Assembly (NCBI GenBank): GCA_011330645.1 | Contig: DRQB01000082.1 | Span: forward strand, 1 to 17,741 | DNA length: 17,741 nucleotides | DNA from: Campylobacterota bacterium | Lineage (GTDB): Bacteria > Campylobacterota > Campylobacteria > Campylobacterales > Sulfurovaceae | Direction of reading: 5' to 3' | In this document: piece by piece, positions 14,405-17,741 of the stretch | Numbering within the stretch: the first letter of the stretch is position 1 | Layout: each line of letters starts with the position of its first letter | Notes under the pieces: generated by a model | The model's database searches: none | What the model saw: only the letters and a program-made list of their open reading frames with translations | What the model was told of the DNA's origin: nothing | Translations under genes and position numbers: made by a program

Positions 14405-15322
14405 ATGATAACTACACTCCTCTCCATTATTTTTGTCTATGTCTTCATAGTGCTTGGCTACATGGCTAAGCGCATTTTTAAAGAAGATATGAGTACCAAA
14501 ACACTTACACTGATGTCTGTATACTTTTTACAACCTTTTGTGACCATATGGGGATTTTCTACAGCGAAGCTTCACTCTGAGCATATCTATGTACCACTAC
14601 TTTACCTTGCCATCATACTAGTCTTACTCATTCCTACTATTCTCTTGGGAAAGATGCTCTTTATTGACCCCAAAGAAAGAGCCATCTTCTCTATAGCTGG
14701 ATTTGTAGGTAACACTGGAAATATAGGTATCCCACTGGGCATTGCCCTCTTTGGAGAACAGTCGGTCATCTACACCACACTCATCAACATCGCCAATGTC
14801 TTTGTGGTCTACATCATCGGTGTATATATCTATTCACGTGGCTCATTTAGCATTAAAGACTCACTCTTTAACATCGTTAAAATCCCCATTATCCCTGCTT
14901 CTGTGGTAGCCATACTCATAAACATCTATGACATACCACTAAGCTCTCAGATACAGGAGTTTTTCAAGATGGGTGCCTACGCAGGGATAGTCTTACAACT
15001 CTTCTTACTTGGAACCTTCCTGCAAGGTATACGCATCAAAGAGCTACACCCAAAACTCTTTGCAGGTACTATCAGTCAGAAGTTTATCATCATTCCTCTA
15101 GCCACTGCATTTATACTCTCGTTTACAAACCTGCCTCTGTTTGTGCAAGGGGTTATCTTTATGGAGATGATGACACCTTTGGCTGTTGCCAACATCAATC
15201 TCGCTTCTCTTTATGACTGCAAGCCCAAAGATGTTACCTCACTTATCTTACTAAGTACACTACTCTTTATCCCTCTGCTTTTTGGGCTGAGTTACATTGT
15301 AAATCATTACTATTTAGGGTAA
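14405..15322 (+). CDS. AEC-family (auxin efflux carrier-like) permease
   Basis: A membrane transporter of 305 residues with about ten hydrophobic segments in two five-helix halves. The conserved first-half motif GFVGNTGNIGIPLGIALFG (about 99-117) and the second-half MEMMTPLAVANINLASLYDCKP are the crossover regions of the AEC/BASS-like fold. Bacterial members export or import organic acids such as malate or malonate; the substrate here cannot be read from sequence. No ribosome binding site is seen ahead of the ATG. The next in-frame Met is at residue 20, inside the first helix, so the chosen start fits the topology. The MreB-like gene follows 25 nt after its stop and may be co-transcribed. Confidence 0.88.
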   Translation: MITTLLSIIFVYVFIVLGYMAKRIFKEDMSTKTLTLMSVYFLQPFVTIWGFSTAKLHSEHIYVPLLYLAIILVLLIPTILLGKMLFIDPKERAIFSIAGFVGNTGNIGIPLGIALFGEQSVIYTTLINIANVFVVYIIGVYIYSRGSFSIKDSLFNIVKIPIIPASVVAILINIYDIPLSSQIQEFFKMGAYAGIVLQLFLLGTFLQGIRIKELHPKLFAGTISQKFIIIPLATAFILSFTNLPLFVQGVIFMEMMTPLAVANINLASLYDCKPKDVTSLILLSTLLFIPLLFGLSYIVNHYYLG

Positions 15323-15347
15323 AATATCTCAAATAATAAGGCCATAA

Positions 15348-15851
15348 ATGTTCTCAAAACTACTCAATAACTTCACAACAAAACTCTATATAGAAATCTC
15401 CGATAAGTGTATTAAAGTGATAAACCTAAAAACAGGCATCACATATGAGGATCAACCTCTCATTGCTCTTGATTACAATGAAAAAGGAGAAGAGACCATA
15501 CTAGCTATTGGTAAAGAGGCTTCACTGCACCCAAATGCTATTAATCCATTTTCTCATCCAAGAGTAATCATGGATAATTATAAAATGGCTGAACTTATTT
15601 TAAGATATGTCTTCAAAAAAGCCGCCCAAAAAAATATTTTTTCACCCATTGCCATTATAAAAATTATGAGAAAATTTGATACTCCATTATGTGATATAGA
15701 AAAAAGAGTTCTATGTGATCTTTCTGCAAATGCAGGGGCGAGAGAAACTATTATTTTGGATGATATAAATTTGGATATATATTCCATAGAGTATGAAAAG
15801 TTAAGAGAAAATGCATTTTGTTGTGAAGAAAGAATAAAAGCTTGGAGTTAA
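15348..15851 (+). CDS. Truncated MreB-like (actin-fold domain I) protein, nucleotide site degenerate
   Basis: I do not recognise an assigned function. The 167 residues follow the N-terminal part of MreB: MFSKLLNNFTTKLYIEIS corresponds to MreB's M-F-K-L---FSNDLSIDLG, ILAIGKEA (51-58) to V-AVG-EAK, HPNAINPFSHPRVIMDNYKMAELILRYVFKKA to the TP-NI-A--P---GVI-D---TE-ML-YFI-K- stretch, and IEKRVLCDLSANAGARETIILDD (117-139) to VERRAI-E-A--AGAREV-LIEEP. The phosphate-1 loop DLGTANT is replaced by EISDKCI, so ATP binding is doubtful. The protein stops before the phosphate-2 motif DIGGGT, so domain II is absent. AAGG precedes the ATG by 6 nt. The downstream sequence does not continue MreB in any frame I read. 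Homology is by eye and needs a profile search. Confidence 0.6.
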   Translation: MFSKLLNNFTTKLYIEISDKCIKVINLKTGITYEDQPLIALDYNEKGEETILAIGKEASLHPNAINPFSHPRVIMDNYKMAELILRYVFKKAAQKNIFSPIAIIKIMRKFDTPLCDIEKRVLCDLSANAGARETIILDDINLDIYSIEYEKLRENAFCCEERIKAWS

Positions 15852-15864
15852 TACCAAATTAAAT

Positions 15865-15890
15865 CTAAATTTAGTACAATATACTATTAT
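15865..15890 (+). promoter_or_regulatory. Putative promoter/operator of the toxin-antitoxin operon
   Basis: A perfect 10-bp palindrome CTAAATTTAG (15865-15874) lies 5 bp upstream of TATACT (15880-15885; TATTAT at 15885-15890 is an alternative -10). Phd/YefM antitoxins bind palindromes overlapping their own promoter, so this is a reasonable operator candidate. The antitoxin ATG lies 21 nt downstream of TATACT. Confidence 0.4.
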
Positions 15891-15906
15891 AAGGAAAGGC
15901 TCAATC

Positions 15907-16179
15907 ATGAATTTAAGTCAAGATATAAAACCAATTAGCTACCTCAAAAGTAAAACCGCTGATGTTATCAATACAGTAAATGACAGTAAAAGAGCAATGA
16001 TTATCACTCAAAATGGTGAAGCCAAAGCTGTTGTGCAAGATATTAGGAGTTATGAAAACCTGCAAAATAGTCTCGCCTTACTTAAAATGATTAACCATAG
16101 TGAACGGCAAATACGTGAAGGTAAAACAACTAAGCAAGAAAAAGTTTTTGATGCCATAGAAAAAAAATACTTTAGCTAA
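15907..16179 (+). CDS. Type II antitoxin, Phd/YefM family
   Basis: A 90-residue protein with the Phd/YefM N-terminal DNA-binding fold: ISYLKSKTADVINTVNDSKRAMIITQNGEAKAVVQDIRSYENLQ matches the family pattern of LK-----I---------I---G---AV--D---YE. The C-terminal part (about 50-90), charged and probably disordered when free, would wrap the toxin. AAGGAAAGG precedes the ATG by about 8 nt, an unusually strong ribosome binding site that fits the need for antitoxin excess. The toxin gene begins 3 nt after its stop. Expected role: neutralise the toxin and repress the shared promoter. Confidence 0.88.
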   Translation: MNLSQDIKPISYLKSKTADVINTVNDSKRAMIITQNGEAKAVVQDIRSYENLQNSLALLKMINHSERQIREGKTTKQEKVFDAIEKKYFS

Positions 16180-16182
16180 ACC

Positions 16183-16515
16183 ATGCAAAAATATACTGTA
16201 AACTGGACTGAAGATGCCGTATCTGATTTTAATAATATCATAGACTATATATTTAGAGAAAATAAAACCAATGCTAAGAGTACCTATCTTGCCATTAAAG
16301 AGCAATGTCAAGACTTAGACTATTTTCCTCTTAGGGGACGTGTTGTACCAGAATTAGAGGCATTGGGATTTACTAATTACAGAGAAATTATTTATAAACG
16401 ATGGCGTATCATCTATAGTGTAGAAAATAAAAATATCTATCTGCTACTTATTCTGGACTGTAGACAAGATATACAAGAACAGCTTGTGCATAGAATATTA
16501 AATCATGAAAACTAA
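16183..16515 (+). CDS. Type II toxin, RelE/ParE superfamily (ParE-like)
   Basis: A 110-residue toxin. The N-terminal helical part TEDAVSDFNNIIDYIFRENKTNAKSTYLAIKEQC and the middle FPLRGRVVPELEALGFTNYREIIYKRWRIIYSVENKNIYLLLILDCRQDIQEQLVHRI follow the RelE/ParE fold. The end 'D-RQD---L---R' resembles the ParE/YoeB-like C-terminus. ParE members poison gyrase and RelE members cleave mRNA on ribosomes; the target here cannot be settled. It has no Shine-Dalgarno of its own and sits 3 nt after the antitoxin stop, so translation is coupled. Its stop TAA is embedded in the ribosome binding site (AAGGAAG) of the next gene, 9 nt downstream. Confidence 0.85.
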   Translation: MQKYTVNWTEDAVSDFNNIIDYIFRENKTNAKSTYLAIKEQCQDLDYFPLRGRVVPELEALGFTNYREIIYKRWRIIYSVENKNIYLLLILDCRQDIQEQLVHRILNHEN

Positions 16516-16524
16516 GGAAGATAA

Positions 16525-17741
16525 ATGAGTAAAAAAACCCTTATCATCGGTGCAGGTGGTGTTGGAAATGTGGTGGCTTTTAAATGTGCTATGAATGCTG
16601 ATACCTTTGGGGAGATTACCCTAGCCTCTCGTACAGTGAGTAAATGTGATGCCATCGCTAAAAATGTACTAGATAAAGTAGGTGTGAAGATAGCTACTGC
16701 TACGGTAGATGCCGACTCGGTACATGAGCTTGTCGAAGTGATAGAAAAGGTAAAAGCAGATATCGTCATCAACGTAGCTCTACCCTACCAAGACCTTACC
16801 ATTATGGATGCCTGTGCCAAATGTGGGGTAGACTACCTAGACACTGCCAACTACGAACATCCGGACACGGCTAAGTTTGAGTACAAAGAACAGTGGGCAC
16901 GTGATGGGCTCTTTAAAGATGCTGACATCATGGGACTGCTTGGTTCAGGATTTGACCCAGGAGTGACCAATGTTTTCTGTGCCTATGCTCAAAAGCACTA
17001 CTTCGATGAGATACACACTATCGACATACTCGACTGTAACGCAGGAGATCACGGCTACCCTTTTGCTACCAACTTTAACCCTGAGATAAACCTACGTGAA
17101 GTCTCTGCAAAAGGGCGCTATTGGGAGCAAGGTAAATGGATAGAAACAGAACCGATGGAGATAAAGCAAGTTTGGGACTATCCAGAAGTAGGTCCCAAAG
17201 ACAGCTATCTGCTCTATCATGAAGAGATGGAGTCACTGGTCAAGCACATCAAGGGGCTTAAGCGCATACGTTTCTTTATGACCTTTGGAGAGTCTTACCT
17301 AACCCACATGCAGTGTCTAGAAAATGTAGGGATGCTTGGTATCAAAGAGATAGAACACAAAGGTATGAAGATAGTCCCTATGGAGTTCCTCGCTACCCTA
17401 CTGCCTGACCCTGCAAGCCTTGGACCTCGTACCAAAGGAAAAACAAACATTGGTATCTTCGCCAAGGGAATCAAAGATGGTCAAGAAAAAACTGTCTATA
17501 TCTACCAAGTGAGTGACCATGAGAAGTGTTATGCAGAAGTACTAAGCCAAGGAGTAAGCTACACCACTGGTGTACCAGCCATGATAGGTGCCAAGCTTAT
17601 GTTAGAAGGCAAATGGCAAGGCAAAGGTGTTTTCAATATGGAAGAATTTGACCCAGATCCTTTTATGGAAGAACTCAATGTACAAGGACTCCCATGGAAA
17701 GTGATAGAATTAGGTGCAGATGAAAGTAGAAGAGTGGATGC
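16525..17741 (+). CDS. Carboxynorspermidine/carboxyspermidine synthase, saccharopine-dehydrogenase-like (partial, 3' end outside window)
   Basis: NADPH-dependent enzyme condensing aspartate semialdehyde with putrescine (or diaminopropane) to a carboxylated polyamine, later decarboxylated to spermidine. 405 codons are present, about the full family length, so only a few residues should be missing. The N-terminal Rossmann motif is GAGGVGNVVAFK (9-20), then NVALPYQDLTIMDACAKCGVDYLDTANYE. The catalytic domain shows LLGSGFDPGVTNVFCAYA, DCNAGDHGYPFATNFNPEINLREV and TTGVPAMIGAKLMLEGKW, a pattern I associate with the Campylobacter enzyme rather than lysine-pathway saccharopine dehydrogenase. AAGGAAG lies 5 nt before the ATG. 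It follows the toxin gene by 9 nt with no clear promoter of its own, so read-through from the toxin-antitoxin promoter or from inside that operon is likely. Confidence 0.9.
   Translation, partial: MSKKTLIIGAGGVGNVVAFKCAMNADTFGEITLASRTVSKCDAIAKNVLDKVGVKIATATVDADSVHELVEVIEKVKADIVINVALPYQDLTIMDACAKCGVDYLDTANYEHPDTAKFEYKEQWARDGLFKDADIMGLLGSGFDPGVTNVFCAYAQKHYFDEIHTIDILDCNAGDHGYPFATNFNPEINLREVSAKGRYWEQGKWIETEPMEIKQVWDYPEVGPKDSYLLYHEEMESLVKHIKGLKRIRFFMTFGESYLTHMQCLENVGMLGIKEIEHKGMKIVPMEFLATLLPDPASLGPRTKGKTNIGIFAKGIKDGQEKTVYIYQVSDHEKCYAEVLSQGVSYTTGVPAMIGAKLMLEGKWQGKGVFNMEEFDPDPFMEELNVQGLPWKVIELGADESRRVD

Noticed and set aside
15852..15906. Continuation of MreB domain II after a frameshift in the MreB-like gene
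   Set aside because: The 55 nt to the antitoxin start are AT-rich promoter-like sequence; no DIGGGT or other MreB motif appears in any frame I read.
16078..16772. Minus-strand ORFs across the toxin-antitoxin and synthase genes
   Set aside because: They are shadows of the well-supported plus-strand genes, with no motif or ribosome binding site.
1..17741. CRISPR array, insertion sequence, prophage, rRNA or integron structures
   Set aside because: I saw no regularly spaced direct repeats, transposase or integrase motifs, terminal inverted repeats or rRNA segments.

Overview
The window looks like a chromosomal segment of a Campylobacterota (epsilonproteobacterial) genome, probably a free-living Sulfurovum/Sulfurimonas-type organism rather than a pathogen. 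This rests on low GC, strong TATAAT -10 elements with weak -35 boxes, short intergenic spaces, and the gene order ubiX-coaD-tmk-hisS ... speA-cysE-aspB. From memory, that order is contiguous in Campylobacter jejuni. The genus assignment is inference.

Layout. (1) 1-1439, minus: the 5' three-fifths of ftsK, starting at a TTG. (2) 1604-1817, plus: tRNA-Leu(CAA) and tRNA-Gly(UCC) with a hairpin between them. (3) 1888-4711, plus: a tight ubiX-coaD-tmk-hisS run behind an extended -10 promoter. (4) 4737-9818: an apparent 5-kb insertion relative to the Campylobacter order. It holds an outer-membrane beta-barrel protein (minus), a periplasmic alpha-carbonic anhydrase (plus) and a four-gene Mla/MCE lipid-transport operon (minus: STAS-MlaE, MlaF, MlaD, PqiC-like lipoprotein; every junction overlaps by 4-8 nt). 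(5) 9888-13760, plus: speA, cysE and an AspB-type aminotransferase. (6) 13787-15322: divergent membrane proteins, DedA-family (minus) and AEC-family permease (plus). (7) 15348-16515, plus: a truncated MreB-like protein and a Phd/YefM-RelE/ParE toxin-antitoxin pair. (8) 16525 to the end, plus: a nearly complete saccharopine-dehydrogenase-like carboxy(nor)spermidine synthase.

How the genes connect. SpeA (arginine to agmatine) and the distal carboxyspermidine synthase are the entry and a late step of the alternative spermidine route known from Campylobacter. The Mla operon, OMP and carbonic anhydrase are all envelope or periplasm functions. hisS, coaD, tmk, ubiX, cysE and aspB are housekeeping.

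Most worth a second look: the 167-residue protein at 15348-15851, which reads like the N-terminal part of MreB with a ruined nucleotide-binding loop and no second domain; the toxin-antitoxin pair whose toxin stop codon overlaps the ribosome binding site of the spermidine gene; two membrane-protein genes whose -10 boxes lie only about 7 nt before the start codon with no Shine-Dalgarno (possible leaderless mRNAs); and a strong hairpin inside the 3' end of the OMP gene. I found no CRISPR array, insertion sequence, prophage or rRNA. All family calls are by eye from translated motifs; no database search was run.
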